38,802 nucleotides of DNA from Bacillota bacterium (GTDB lineage Bacteria > Bacillota > Clostridia > Acetivibrionales > DSM-1351), in the NCBI GenBank assembly GCA_023436485.1, contig JAEZIU010000013.1, forward strand, positions 1-38,802, given 5' to 3'. The first letter of the stretch is position 1, and every line of letters begins with the position of its first letter. Made by a program: the position numbers and the translations under genes. Under the pieces are notes generated by a model. That model did not search any database, was not told the DNA's origin, and was given only the letters and a program-made list of their open reading frames with translations. Shown piece by piece: positions 7,119 to 14,218 of this stretch.

Positions 7119-7388
7119 ATGACATACGAATATCTTTTGAAAAAATATGGGCTTACATTATCTTTTGAGGAAGCTGGAGCTGAACTCGGATTACACTTTC
7201 AAACAGTACGCCAAATGTGCCAGAGAGGGGATATAAAAGCTACCCGAAGATGTGATAAAGGGGGGAAATGGATATTAACCACAAAAGCTTTAGCTGACTA
7301 TATAGATAGTGTAAGTCTGGAAAAAGAAAAAGCGGTTGATATACTTCCAATACCTAAAACTGGAAGGGGATACAAAAAAATAATCTAG
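7119..7388 (+). CDS. Excisionase-like winged-helix DNA-binding protein
   Basis: The 89-residue protein has an excisionase/MerR-type N-terminal fold: LSFEEAGAELGLHFQTVRQMCQRGDIKATRRCDKGGKWILTTKALADYI, with the helix-turn-helix near residues 14-40 and a wing near 41-55. Small proteins of this kind are either recombination directionality factors for a tyrosine integrase or early regulators. The location in the early operon fits either. The C-terminal tail is basic. It starts 6 nt after the preceding gene. Confidence 0.75.
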   Translation: MTYEYLLKKYGLTLSFEEAGAELGLHFQTVRQMCQRGDIKATRRCDKGGKWILTTKALADYIDSVSLEKEKAVDILPIPKTGRGYKKII

Positions 7389-7457
7389 TAGGGAAATCCC
7401 GTTTATAGCCAGATTTCATAATAACGAGAAAAGAAAAAAGAAAGGATGGTAAATGGT

Positions 7458-7703
7458 ATGAAAGCTACAGGTGTTGTTAGAAAAGTTGATGATTTAGGGA
7501 GGGTATGTCTTCCGGTTGAACTCAGGAGGACATTAGACATTGCGGAGAAAGATTCACTAGAAATATTTGTTGATGAAGAAATGATTATCTTAAAAAAGTA
7601 TGAACCGGTGTGTGTATTTTGTGGAGAGGCAAGGAATGTGACGGATTACAAGGGCAAGAATATTTGTTCTGCATGTAAGAAAGATTTAAAGGGACAAGCA
7701 TAG
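7458..7703 (+). CDS. AbrB/SpoVT-type transition regulator with C-terminal zinc ribbon
   Basis: The N-terminal 50 residues are a typical AbrB swapped-hairpin DNA-binding domain (KATGVVRKVDDLGRVCLPVELRR, then LDIAEKDSLEIFVDEEMIILKKY). It is followed by a four-cysteine ribbon, CVFC...CSAC (about residues 52-76). I place the start at 7458, since AbrB homologues begin M-K-A-T-G; an in-frame ATG at 7446 touches the ribosome binding site. The product has 81 residues. Host AbrB proteins control the switch into stationary phase. A phage copy could reset host gene expression or control early phage genes. Confidence 0.85.
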   Translation: MKATGVVRKVDDLGRVCLPVELRRTLDIAEKDSLEIFVDEEMIILKKYEPVCVFCGEARNVTDYKGKNICSACKKDLKGQA

Positions 7704-7714
7704 TGAGGTAACCA

Positions 7715-7942
7715 GTGGATAGTAAAGTGATTCAACTATGCCCTGAATGCTTAAAGAAGTTAGGAGCAGCAGGGGCAACGGTACAATGTCCGAAACATGG
7801 TAACACACCTATTTGTATGGCTCACTGCTATAACAAATGTGACTACCTCGACAAATCAATGAGCTTGGCACGATGTACATATAACCAAAGAATAAAAAGA
7901 GAAAGGGAGGTAGTTGGACATAAAAAAATCGGTTTACATTAA
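7715..7942 (+). CDS. Small cysteine-rich, probably zinc-binding phage protein
   Basis: The 75-residue product starts at GTG behind GAGGT. It contains seven cysteines, with CPEC, CPKH, CMAHC, CDYL and CTYN arrangements that suggest one or two zinc sites, and a basic tail. No family is recognised. The last 14 coding bases form one arm of a perfect inverted repeat that continues past the stop, so the end of this gene is part of the adjacent repeat region. Confidence 0.65.
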   Translation: MDSKVIQLCPECLKKLGAAGATVQCPKHGNTPICMAHCYNKCDYLDKSMSLARCTYNQRIKREREVVGHKKIGLH

Positions 7943-8100
7943 CTTAGACCTTAATGTAAACCGACCACGAAAAGTCGCATTAAATATAAAATTTACACTT
8001 CTATTATATACCAAATACGACTTTTCGTCAAATTAGCATAAATAAAAATCAAATATAGAAGCCCTTAATACCACTGGTTTATATACCAGTTTTGGGGCTT
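7929..8100. repeat. Cluster of inverted repeats upstream of the HUH Rep gene, candidate origin
   Basis: Three nested or tandem dyads occur here. TCGGTTTACATTAA (7929-7942) pairs perfectly over 14 bp with 7951-7964. ACGAAAAGTCG (7967-7977) pairs perfectly over 11 bp with 8018-8028 across an AT-rich spacer. A two-tier hairpin at 8059-8100 has outer AAGCCC/GGGCTT and inner ACTGGT/ACCAGT stems. None is followed by a clean T run, so they are not simple terminators. The rest of the 7943-8195 gap has no gene. An origin role rests on the Rep gene that follows. Confidence 0.55.
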
Positions 8101-8195
8101 GTATGGGGTAATAACATTCCTGCGAAAGTGGGACCCTCGATTATGTACACTGCTATGCACTACAAAGGTATATAAAATCAGAAGGAGTGTTCTAG

Positions 8196-9095
8196 GTGTT
8201 TATCAGAGAAAAGAAAATTGATTGCACCGACTACAGAGAAGTGGACATAATACCAAGAACAGATAATGCAGAGAGGGCAGTAAGGGGAAAAAGAAAAAAA
8301 CGGGAGAAGGAAACTGAACCAAAACAAAAAGACCTTAATGATAAAAACGCAAGACGTTATCTGGTACAACTTGGAAATGGAAACTTTAAGATAGGAGGCT
8401 TACATGTTTCATGTACATATGACAATAAGCATTATCCTAAAACAGTCGAAGAGGCAGATAAAATAGTTAACAATTATCTACGCCGCATATCATACCGCAG
8501 AGGAAAACTCGGAATTGAAGAACCTATGAAATACATACTTGTCACTGAATATGACTTTGACAAAGATGGGAATACACTCACACGAATACATCATCACATT
8601 ATTATGAACGATGGAATAAAAAGAGAAGAAATTGAGGCAATGTGGACAAAGGAGCGTATTAACTGGAAGAGGTACGAAAGTGACAAGGAATATAAAAATT
8701 GGTTATACAGCCGACTTATGGGGTGGGTAAATGCGGACAGATTACAGATGAATGAAAATGGCATTGAAGGACTATGTAAGTACATAACAAAGAACCCTAA
8801 AGGTAAAAAAAGGTGGTCAAGTAGCAGGAACCTAGTAAGGCCACTTCCACATAATCCGGCAGATCATAAATATAGCAGAGTACAGGTAGAAAGGTTGGCT
8901 AAGTCACCAGATGCAGGTAGAGAATTTTTTGAAAAGAAGTTCCCGGATTACAACATTACATCTATCAAACCAGAATACTACAAAGATACAGGGTGGCATA
9001 TTTACTTAAAAATGTGGAGAAAGCAACCAAAACCAGTACCAAAGCCAAAACAGAAGAAAAGAAAAAAGAATGGAGTAATACCAAAACGAGAGTAG
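8196..9095 (+). CDS. HUH-type replication initiator (ORF2/G2P-like rolling-circle Rep)
   Basis: The 299-residue basic protein carries the three motifs of rolling-circle Rep proteins in order. Motif I is HVSCTY near 70-75. Motif II, the metal-binding HUH, is IHHHIIMN near 131-138. Motif III is GLCKYITKN near 192-200, with Tyr196 in Y-x-x-K as the likely nicking nucleophile. The C-terminus is very rich in Lys and Pro (KPVPKPKQKKRKKN), probably a DNA-binding tail. HUH enzymes nick one strand, stay covalently attached through the tyrosine and prime rolling-circle replication. GTG start, GGAG 8 nt upstream. No helicase, primase or polymerase gene is visible in the window, so host enzymes would be required. 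Confidence 0.8.
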   Translation: MFIREKKIDCTDYREVDIIPRTDNAERAVRGKRKKREKETEPKQKDLNDKNARRYLVQLGNGNFKIGGLHVSCTYDNKHYPKTVEEADKIVNNYLRRISYRRGKLGIEEPMKYILVTEYDFDKDGNTLTRIHHHIIMNDGIKREEIEAMWTKERINWKRYESDKEYKNWLYSRLMGWVNADRLQMNENGIEGLCKYITKNPKGKKRWSSSRNLVRPLPHNPADHKYSRVQVERLAKSPDAGREFFEKKFPDYNITSIKPEYYKDTGWHIYLKMWRKQPKPVPKPKQKKRKKNGVIPKRE

Positions 9096-9112
9096 AAGGA
9101 AGGTGTGAACCG

Positions 9113-9454
9113 ATGAAAGTAAACTATTCAAATTTAGCAATGGATTTAAGGATTTCTAGGGTAGCGGCATTTAAGGAGGCAGTTGGAGAGGACATAGGAA
9201 ACATTAATCTTGATACACTTGCAATCATTATACCGAAAGCGAATAAAAACAAAATAATGGAAGCTGTAAAGATAGCTGGACTTACTGCTACTGGCCCACA
9301 TGAATACATGGGCAAAAGATATTTTATCAGTCCTCCCAAGTGTGGACAAAGGAGCTCACGTCAAAGGGCAGTGCAAGCAATGTATAGGATAATGCTTAAA
9401 TGTGGTTGGGAAGTAGCGGTACATAGTGAAAATGAGCCACAGTTGGAGAGGTGA
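9113..9454 (+). CDS. Phage protein of unknown function in the replication block
   Basis: The 113-residue product starts at ATG behind GGAAGGTG. An upstream in-frame ATG inside the Rep gene lacks a ribosome binding site. The middle (LDTLAIIIPKANKNKIMEAVKIAG) and a basic CGQRSSRQRAVQAMYRIMLKCGWEV stretch suggest a small mixed alpha/beta, possibly DNA-associated, protein. No family is recognised. It sits tightly between Rep and SSB, so a replication accessory role is plausible but unproven. Confidence 0.7.
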   Translation: MKVNYSNLAMDLRISRVAAFKEAVGEDIGNINLDTLAIIIPKANKNKIMEAVKIAGLTATGPHEYMGKRYFISPPKCGQRSSRQRAVQAMYRIMLKCGWEVAVHSENEPQLER

Positions 9455-9461
9455 GGTACCA

Positions 9462-9860
9462 ATGAATAAAGTAGTATTAATGGGCCGTTTAACCAAAGAC
9501 CCTGATTTAAGGTATACAAGCGGAAACACTACAGCGGTTGCAAGCTTTACATTAGCAGTAAACAGGCGTTTTGCCAAAGAAGGTCAGCAACAAGCAGATT
9601 TTATCAATGTAGTTGCATGGGACAAGTCTGCTGAGTTTTGTGGCAAATACTTTACCAAAGGTATGCAGATAGTTGTGGTAGGTAGGATTCAGAGTAGAAC
9701 ATGGGATGATAACGAAGGGAAAAGACATTATATAACTGAGGTTGTGGCAGAAGAAACATATTTTGCAGAAGCCAAGAGAGACCAAAAAGGCGAACCATAT
9801 GAAGATTATCCAGAGGGTTATGCTCCACTACCTGATGATGATAGAAAAGCATGGAGGTAA
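9462..9860 (+). CDS. ssb: Single-stranded DNA-binding protein
   Basis: The OB fold is complete: MNKVVLMGRLTKDPDLRYT at the start, VASFTLAVNRRF, FINVVAWDKSAEFCGKYF and MQIVVVGRIQSRTWDD. The product has 132 residues, shorter than host SSB. The acidic D-D-D-I-P-F tip that recruits partner proteins is replaced by LPDDDRKAWR, so it may bind DNA without recruiting the host SSB interactome. GAGGT precedes the ATG. It would coat the single strands made by rolling-circle replication. Confidence 0.95.
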   Translation: MNKVVLMGRLTKDPDLRYTSGNTTAVASFTLAVNRRFAKEGQQQADFINVVAWDKSAEFCGKYFTKGMQIVVVGRIQSRTWDDNEGKRHYITEVVAEETYFAEAKRDQKGEPYEDYPEGYAPLPDDDRKAWR

Positions 9861-9867
9861 TGAGATT

Positions 9868-10260
9868 ATGAAAGCACAGCAATATAAAATGCCAAAACAT
9901 GCCCATGAAGATGTAGAGCAAGGATATCTATTTCAATGGGCAGCACGGCAGGAATGTATTTTCCCGGAACTGTGGCTGCTGCACCATATTCCAAATGAAG
10001 GGAAACGAAGCCTTGCAGCAGGAGCAAAGCAAAAAAGACAAGGTTTGAAAGCAGGTGTACCAGACTTATGTCTTCCAGTTCCCAAAGGTCATTTTCACGG
10101 CTTATACATTGAACTTAAAGTTAACAAAAATAAAACAACTGATGATCAGGACAAATGGTTGAAGAGGTTAGGGGAACAGGGATATAGCACACATATTTGC
10201 TATGGTTGGGAAGAGGCAGCAAAAGTGATAGAAAACTACTTAAAGTTAAAAGGAGCGTAG
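9868..10260 (+). CDS. VRR-NUC domain nuclease
   Basis: The 130-residue protein is a stand-alone VRR-NUC domain of the PD-(D/E)xK superfamily. The active site is seen as GVPDLCLP followed by LYIELKV (D..ExK), preceded by NEGKRS and GAKQKRQG. Phage VRR-NUC proteins are thought to be structure-specific nucleases, perhaps resolving branched replication intermediates. The start is set by GGAGG 8 nt upstream, 7 nt after the ssb stop. Confidence 0.9.
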   Translation: MKAQQYKMPKHAHEDVEQGYLFQWAARQECIFPELWLLHHIPNEGKRSLAAGAKQKRQGLKAGVPDLCLPVPKGHFHGLYIELKVNKNKTTDDQDKWLKRLGEQGYSTHICYGWEEAAKVIENYLKLKGA

Positions 10261-10263
10261 AGT

Positions 10264-11022
10264 ATGAAAGTAATATCAATAATGAGCTTTAAAGGTGGAG
10301 TGGCAAAAACCATAACAGCAATATGCTTAGCATATATCATTTCAGTAGTATTTAAGTTCAGGGTTTTAATAATTGACAATGATAAACAGGGAAATGCAAC
10401 AAAAAGCTTTGAGTTACATAGTGAAGAACGAAAAAGCATATCTGATTTACTCACAGAAAGAAACATCAATATTCATGATGTCATATTACCAACGAAATAT
10501 GAAAATCTTCATTTGATACCGGCAAATATGAAATTAGTTGAGGCTAATATGAAAATGTTGCTCAATATGACCGGTAACAGGGAAAAGAGACTAGCGACTG
10601 CATTAGCTGAAATTCAAGATGAATATGATTTCTGCATAATAGATAATGCTCCGGATTTAAACATGTCAACACAAAATGCACTTGTGGCTACAGATGAAGT
10701 TATCATACCAGTAAAAATGGATAAATACTCCTTTGACGGAATTAATGAATTGACAGAGCAAATTGAGTTTACAAAAGAAGATTCAAACCCAAAGCTCAGA
10801 ATCGGAGGCTACCTCATAACTCAGTTCTATAATTCTGAGTACACCAGAAATAAAGAAGAGGAACTTAGAAGCAAGTATAAATACCCTGTCTATAAAACTC
10901 GAATCAGACGTACTCCCAAAGTAGATGAAAGCACAGATCATGATATGCCAATCTTAGAATATTCAAAAACATGTTCTGCATCTAAGGACTATTTAGCCTT
11001 TGCAAAAGAATTATTGAGTTAA
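10264..11022 (+). CDS. parA: ParA-family partition ATPase
   Basis: The 252-residue protein is a ParA/Soj/MinD ATPase. The deviant Walker A is KGGVAKT (about 10-16), keeping the signature lysine. Walker A' is DNDKQGNAT and Walker B is YDFCIIDNAPDLNMST. ParA proteins bind nucleoid DNA non-specifically in the ATP state and move ParB-bound cargo. It starts 3 nt after the VRR-NUC stop and is paired with a parB-like gene, which implies active segregation of a DNA circle. Confidence 0.93.
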   Translation: MKVISIMSFKGGVAKTITAICLAYIISVVFKFRVLIIDNDKQGNATKSFELHSEERKSISDLLTERNINIHDVILPTKYENLHLIPANMKLVEANMKMLLNMTGNREKRLATALAEIQDEYDFCIIDNAPDLNMSTQNALVATDEVIIPVKMDKYSFDGINELTEQIEFTKEDSNPKLRIGGYLITQFYNSEYTRNKEEELRSKYKYPVYKTRIRRTPKVDESTDHDMPILEYSKTCSASKDYLAFAKELLS

Positions 11023-11025
11023 AAA

Positions 11026-11044
11026 TGTGACCAATTTGGTCACA
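11026..11044. repeat. 19-bp palindrome between parA and parB, candidate centromere or operator
   Basis: TGTGACCAATTTGGTCACA has two perfect 9-bp arms around one central base. It begins 4 nt after the parA stop and ends 16 nt before the parB start. Placement between par genes is typical for a parS-like site or autoregulatory operator. It differs from the Spo0J parS of the host chromosome. Only this full copy was noticed in the window. Confidence 0.55.
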
Positions 11045-11059
11045 AATGGAGGTAGAGTA

Positions 11060-12235
11060 ATGTCCAGATTAAGTTTGAGTAATATTCTCACTCAGGTAAA
11101 TCAGGAAAACATAGCTGAAAAAGCCGAAGAGGAATTGAAAAATACCATTTCAAACTTTAAGTACATAAGCATACATGATCTGGTTCCATCAGAGGGCAAT
11201 TTTTATTCAATGGAGCAAATAGAGGAATTAAAAACAACAATTGAACTTGCGGGCCGTGTGCTGCAAAACCTTAATGTTTTTCCTCTCGGTAATGGTAAAT
11301 ATAAAGTGGTGGCAGGACACCGCCGATGCATGGCATCATGGCAATTAGTCGAAGAGGGTAAGAAAGAATTTGAAATGCTACCATGCTGTGTTGAAGAAAC
11401 GGAAGAGGATGCAAAGGCACAGGCATTGAGAGAAGAACTTTTGCTAATTCTAACAAACAGTCAAAGAGAAAAAACAGATTATGACAAAGTTCAGGAAGTA
11501 GAGAGGCTTACAGGTGTACTAAAGGAATACAAGAAAAGAGAAAACATACCCGGTCGTATGCGTGAACTTATAGCTAAAATATTAGACACATCAACAACAC
11601 AGGTTCAGAGGCGGGATAGTGTATCAAAGAACCTTTCAAACGAATTCAAGCAAGAACTAAAAGAACAAAACATAAACATGTCAACTGCGGTTGAACTGGC
11701 AAAATTACCACCAGAAGAACAGCAGACAGCGTATCAGGAATACACCGACAAAGGCAGCATATCCGCAAATGAACTCAAAAACAAAAAGCCCAAGCAGCAA
11801 ACCCAAGAAACATTCAAACCCGACTCCGAATCATCTACAACAGTAATTACCAAAACAACAATAACAGAAGAGGTAACACAAAAAGAGCCGGAACAGTTAA
11901 CACTAGACAGGCTACTTAATGTTTATGTTTGTAGTGCTTACGATGGAGAATATGAAGACTATAAAAAAGCAATTGAGTACTGCAAGTATGTAGTTGCACA
12001 AGGGCATATTCCTTTTTCAAACATAGTCATGTTGCATAGTGTACTGGATGGGAATCATTATGAAAAAATGCTACAAATGCTACAAGTAGGGTTTGAAATG
12101 ATAAGGATTGTCGATGAAGTTTGGGTGTTTGAAGAGGATGGAGAAATCACACAAGATATGTTGCACCAGAAAGAACTTGCAAAACAGCAAGGGAAGGAAA
12201 TCTTACAGTTAGGAGGCATCTGTGAGGATGGCTGA
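11060..12235 (+). CDS. parB: ParB-family protein with an added C-terminal Rossmann-like domain
   Basis: The protein has about 391 residues. The N-terminal ParB/Sulfiredoxin domain (about 35-130) has the nucleotide-loop motif VAGHRRCMA, where classical ParB has GERR. A helix-turn-helix region follows (about 140-240, RDSVSKNLSNEFKQELKEQNINMSTAVELAKLP). A Thr/Lys-rich linker (about 242-278) leads to a separate domain (about 284-385: NVYVCSAYDGEYEDYKKAIEYCKYVVAQGHIPFSN) that resembles the phage DUF4406/DUF7768 nucleoside-deoxyribosyltransferase-like fold. The ATG at 11060 follows GGAGG; an upstream GTG lies inside the palindrome. It should bind a centromere and work with ParA. Confidence 0.88.
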   Translation: MSRLSLSNILTQVNQENIAEKAEEELKNTISNFKYISIHDLVPSEGNFYSMEQIEELKTTIELAGRVLQNLNVFPLGNGKYKVVAGHRRCMASWQLVEEGKKEFEMLPCCVEETEEDAKAQALREELLLILTNSQREKTDYDKVQEVERLTGVLKEYKKRENIPGRMRELIAKILDTSTTQVQRRDSVSKNLSNEFKQELKEQNINMSTAVELAKLPPEEQQTAYQEYTDKGSISANELKNKKPKQQTQETFKPDSESSTTVITKTTITEEVTQKEPEQLTLDRLLNVYVCSAYDGEYEDYKKAIEYCKYVVAQGHIPFSNIVMLHSVLDGNHYEKMLQMLQVGFEMIRIVDEVWVFEEDGEITQDMLHQKELAKQQGKEILQLGGICEDG

Positions 12236-12383
12236 GAGGAAATTGAGTCTGGAAGAGGTTAAAACACTGATTTTAAAAAAGCAGAAACAGCGTAAACGAA
12301 CAAAGGCAATAGAAGAACTAATAAAGGCAAATGAAGAGGGCAAAAGCGAGTACTTTTCAAAAGGGAACTACGGTACATGGTAG
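12228..12383 (+). CDS. Small basic phage protein
   Basis: A 51-residue frame starts at ATG overlapping the parB stop by 8 nt, preceded by AGGAGGCATCTGTG. The product is rich in Lys and Arg (ILKKQKQRKRTK) and probably helical. It resembles no family I recognise. Tight coupling and a good ribosome binding site support expression. Confidence 0.65.
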   Translation: MAERKLSLEEVKTLILKKQKQRKRTKAIEELIKANEEGKSEYFSKGNYGTW

Positions 12384-12420
12384 ACAATAGCAGAATATTG
12401 CGAACAAAGAAGGTGAGATT

Positions 12421-13197
12421 TTGGAACTTAATAAAATATATAACTTGGATTGTCTGGAAGGCGTTAAGCCGATTAAAGACTGCAGTATTAATTTAATATT
12501 TTGCGACTTACCTTTTGGCGAAACTCAAAACAGTTGGGATAAAATAATTCCGTTTGGCCCTATGTGGGAACAAATAAACCGAGTAAAGAAAGTTAATGCT
12601 GCAGTATGTTTGTTTGCAAAAGGACGTTTTCTAGGGCAGTTGATGTGCAGTAATATTGATGCTTACAGGTATAAAGTAGCTTGCAAGAAAAGACAGCCAA
12701 AAGGCCATTTAAATGTCAGTAAGATGCCGCTCAAAGCTCATGAAGATGTTTTGATATTTTACGATAACCTTCCTGTTTACAATCCTCAAAAAACATTCGG
12801 ACACTCTCCGGTACATAAATATACCAAACATCAAACAGATGGTAGTAACTACGGAGCCACTAAAACAGGAATAAGCGGCGGCGGTAGCACTGAGAGATAT
12901 CCAATAGACGTTTTGGAATTTGCATGGGACACTCACCCATTGCACCCAACACAAAAGCCTGTTCCATTGTGTGAGTGGTTTATAAAAACTTTCAGTAACG
13001 AAGGAGATACGGTTCTTGATTTAACCACAGGTTACGGTTCTATACCATTGGCAGCTGCTATAAACAATCGGAATTATATAGCTTTTGACAATGGTGTGTG
13101 TGAGAAAAAAGGCGTGTATTATGGGAAACCTTGGGCAGAGTTGGCAACACAAAGAATATCAGGTGAATTGGATAGAAGGATTGTCAACCAAAAATAA
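12421..13197 (+). CDS. DNA methyltransferase, N6-adenine/N4-cytosine class (beta order)
   Basis: The 258-residue enzyme has the catalytic motif IV near the N-terminus as FCDLPFGETQNSWD. The DPPY-type motif is therefore DLPF, a variant common in phage enzymes. The SAM-binding motif I is near the C-terminus (DTVLDLTTGYGSIPLAA, with the usual F-x-G-x-G changed to T-x-G-x-G). This order is the beta class. A TQKPVPLCEWFI motif precedes motif I. It starts at TTG behind GAAGGTGAG. It lacks an adjacent endonuclease, so it is probably an orphan enzyme that protects phage DNA or changes regulation. Confidence 0.88.
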   Translation: MELNKIYNLDCLEGVKPIKDCSINLIFCDLPFGETQNSWDKIIPFGPMWEQINRVKKVNAAVCLFAKGRFLGQLMCSNIDAYRYKVACKKRQPKGHLNVSKMPLKAHEDVLIFYDNLPVYNPQKTFGHSPVHKYTKHQTDGSNYGATKTGISGGGSTERYPIDVLEFAWDTHPLHPTQKPVPLCEWFIKTFSNEGDTVLDLTTGYGSIPLAAAINNRNYIAFDNGVCEKKGVYYGKPWAELATQRISGELDRRIVNQK

Positions 13198-13223
13198 AAT
13201 ATCGGAGTAATACTAGTTAATTA

Positions 13224-13250
13224 GCACGGCCGTGCCTCCAGACGTGGAGG
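13224..13250 (+). promoter_or_regulatory. GC-rich palindrome and Shine-Dalgarno-sequestering hairpin of the C5 methyltransferase gene
   Basis: GCACGGCCGTGC at 13224-13235 is a perfect 12-bp palindrome in an AT-rich setting. It runs directly into CCTCCA-GACG-TGGAGG at 13235-13250, a hairpin whose 3' arm is the ribosome binding site of the next gene. The two structures share one base and could be alternatives. This looks like expression control, by the methyltransferase binding its own leader DNA or by RNA folding. Confidence 0.55.
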
Positions 13251-13255
13251 AAAGA

Positions 13256-14176
13256 TTGAATGTATTAAGCTTATTTGACGGCATGAGTTGTGGGCAGATA
13301 GCCCTTGAAAGAATTGGTATTCAAGTTGATAACTATTTTGCAAGTGAAATAAAACCTCATGCAATAAAAGTTACGCAACACAATTACCCAAAAACTATTC
13401 AATTAGGTGATGTTCGTAATGTTTCATCAAAGGATTTACCTAAAATTGATTTGTTGATTGGCGGTAGCCCTTGCCAAGATTTTAGCCAAGCCAATTCTGA
13501 AAAGCTTGGTTTAAGCGGGGAAAAGAGTGGTTTGTTTTTTGAATATCTAAGAATTCTCAAAGAGTGTAAACCAAAGTACTTTTTGCTTGAAAATGTAGCA
13601 ATGGACGGGAAGGAGTATTACAAAATTAGCGAAATGCTAGGCACATTCCCTGTAAAAATTAATAGTGCTTTAGTATCTCCACAGTTACGGGAAAGAGTTT
13701 ATTGGACAAATATAGGTCCAGAGTGGTTTGACCTGACAGAATTCAGGTATTGCGATATCCCGCAGCCAAAGGATAAAAAAATAAAGCTGAGCGAGATATT
13801 AGAAAATGGCTACACCGATAGGTTAAAAGCAAGATGTTTACTAGAATCAGATTCAAGGCTATCTGCAACACCTGTAAAAATGTATTATAGATACGCTATA
13901 AAAGGATTTACAACATTGATATTCAAGTCAAAAAAGCATTTTGAGGAATGCAGGAATTATTTTAATAAGAATTTTGATGGACTATCTGCTGATGAAATAC
14001 AATGTGATTCAAATATTTTTGATGGAGTTCGCTACATGACGCAATCTGAACTTGAAGCTTGTCAAACAGTACCAAAGGGTTATACCTCAATACTTCAAAG
14101 GAATGATGCAGCTTGTTTGTTAGGGGATGGCTGGACCGTTGATGTAATAGCTCACATTTTTAAATACATAAGTTAG
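13256..14176 (+). CDS. C5-cytosine DNA methyltransferase
   Basis: The 306-residue enzyme has all key motifs: motif I LSLFDGMSCGQ (4-14), motif IV GGSPCQDFSQ with nucleophile Cys73, motif VI LLENVAMD (about 110-117) and motif VIII QLRERVYW (about 143-150). A target-recognition region spans about 170-265, and the C-terminal motifs end with LLGDGWTVDVIAHIF. The start is TTG at 13256, 5 nt after GGAGG, giving M-N-V-L-S-L-F-D-G; a longer frame from GTG at 13232 would start inside the palindrome. No restriction partner is adjacent. The likely role is shielding of phage DNA from host restriction. Confidence 0.93.
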   Translation: MNVLSLFDGMSCGQIALERIGIQVDNYFASEIKPHAIKVTQHNYPKTIQLGDVRNVSSKDLPKIDLLIGGSPCQDFSQANSEKLGLSGEKSGLFFEYLRILKECKPKYFLLENVAMDGKEYYKISEMLGTFPVKINSALVSPQLRERVYWTNIGPEWFDLTEFRYCDIPQPKDKKIKLSEILENGYTDRLKARCLLESDSRLSATPVKMYYRYAIKGFTTLIFKSKKHFEECRNYFNKNFDGLSADEIQCDSNIFDGVRYMTQSELEACQTVPKGYTSILQRNDAACLLGDGWTVDVIAHIFKYIS

Positions 14177-14218
14177 TTCGCAACATTAAGTCTGTTACGA
14201 ACAAAATTTGAACATTGA

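Noticed and set aside
9742..9867. N-terminal extension of the VRR-NUC frame overlapping ssb
   Set aside because: No ribosome binding site at the upstream ATG. GGAGG lies correctly before the ATG at 9868.
12421..14176. Complete restriction-modification system
   Set aside because: Two methyltransferases of different classes are present, but no endonuclease-like gene lies beside either. The VRR-NUC gene is separated by the par genes and looks like a replication nuclease.
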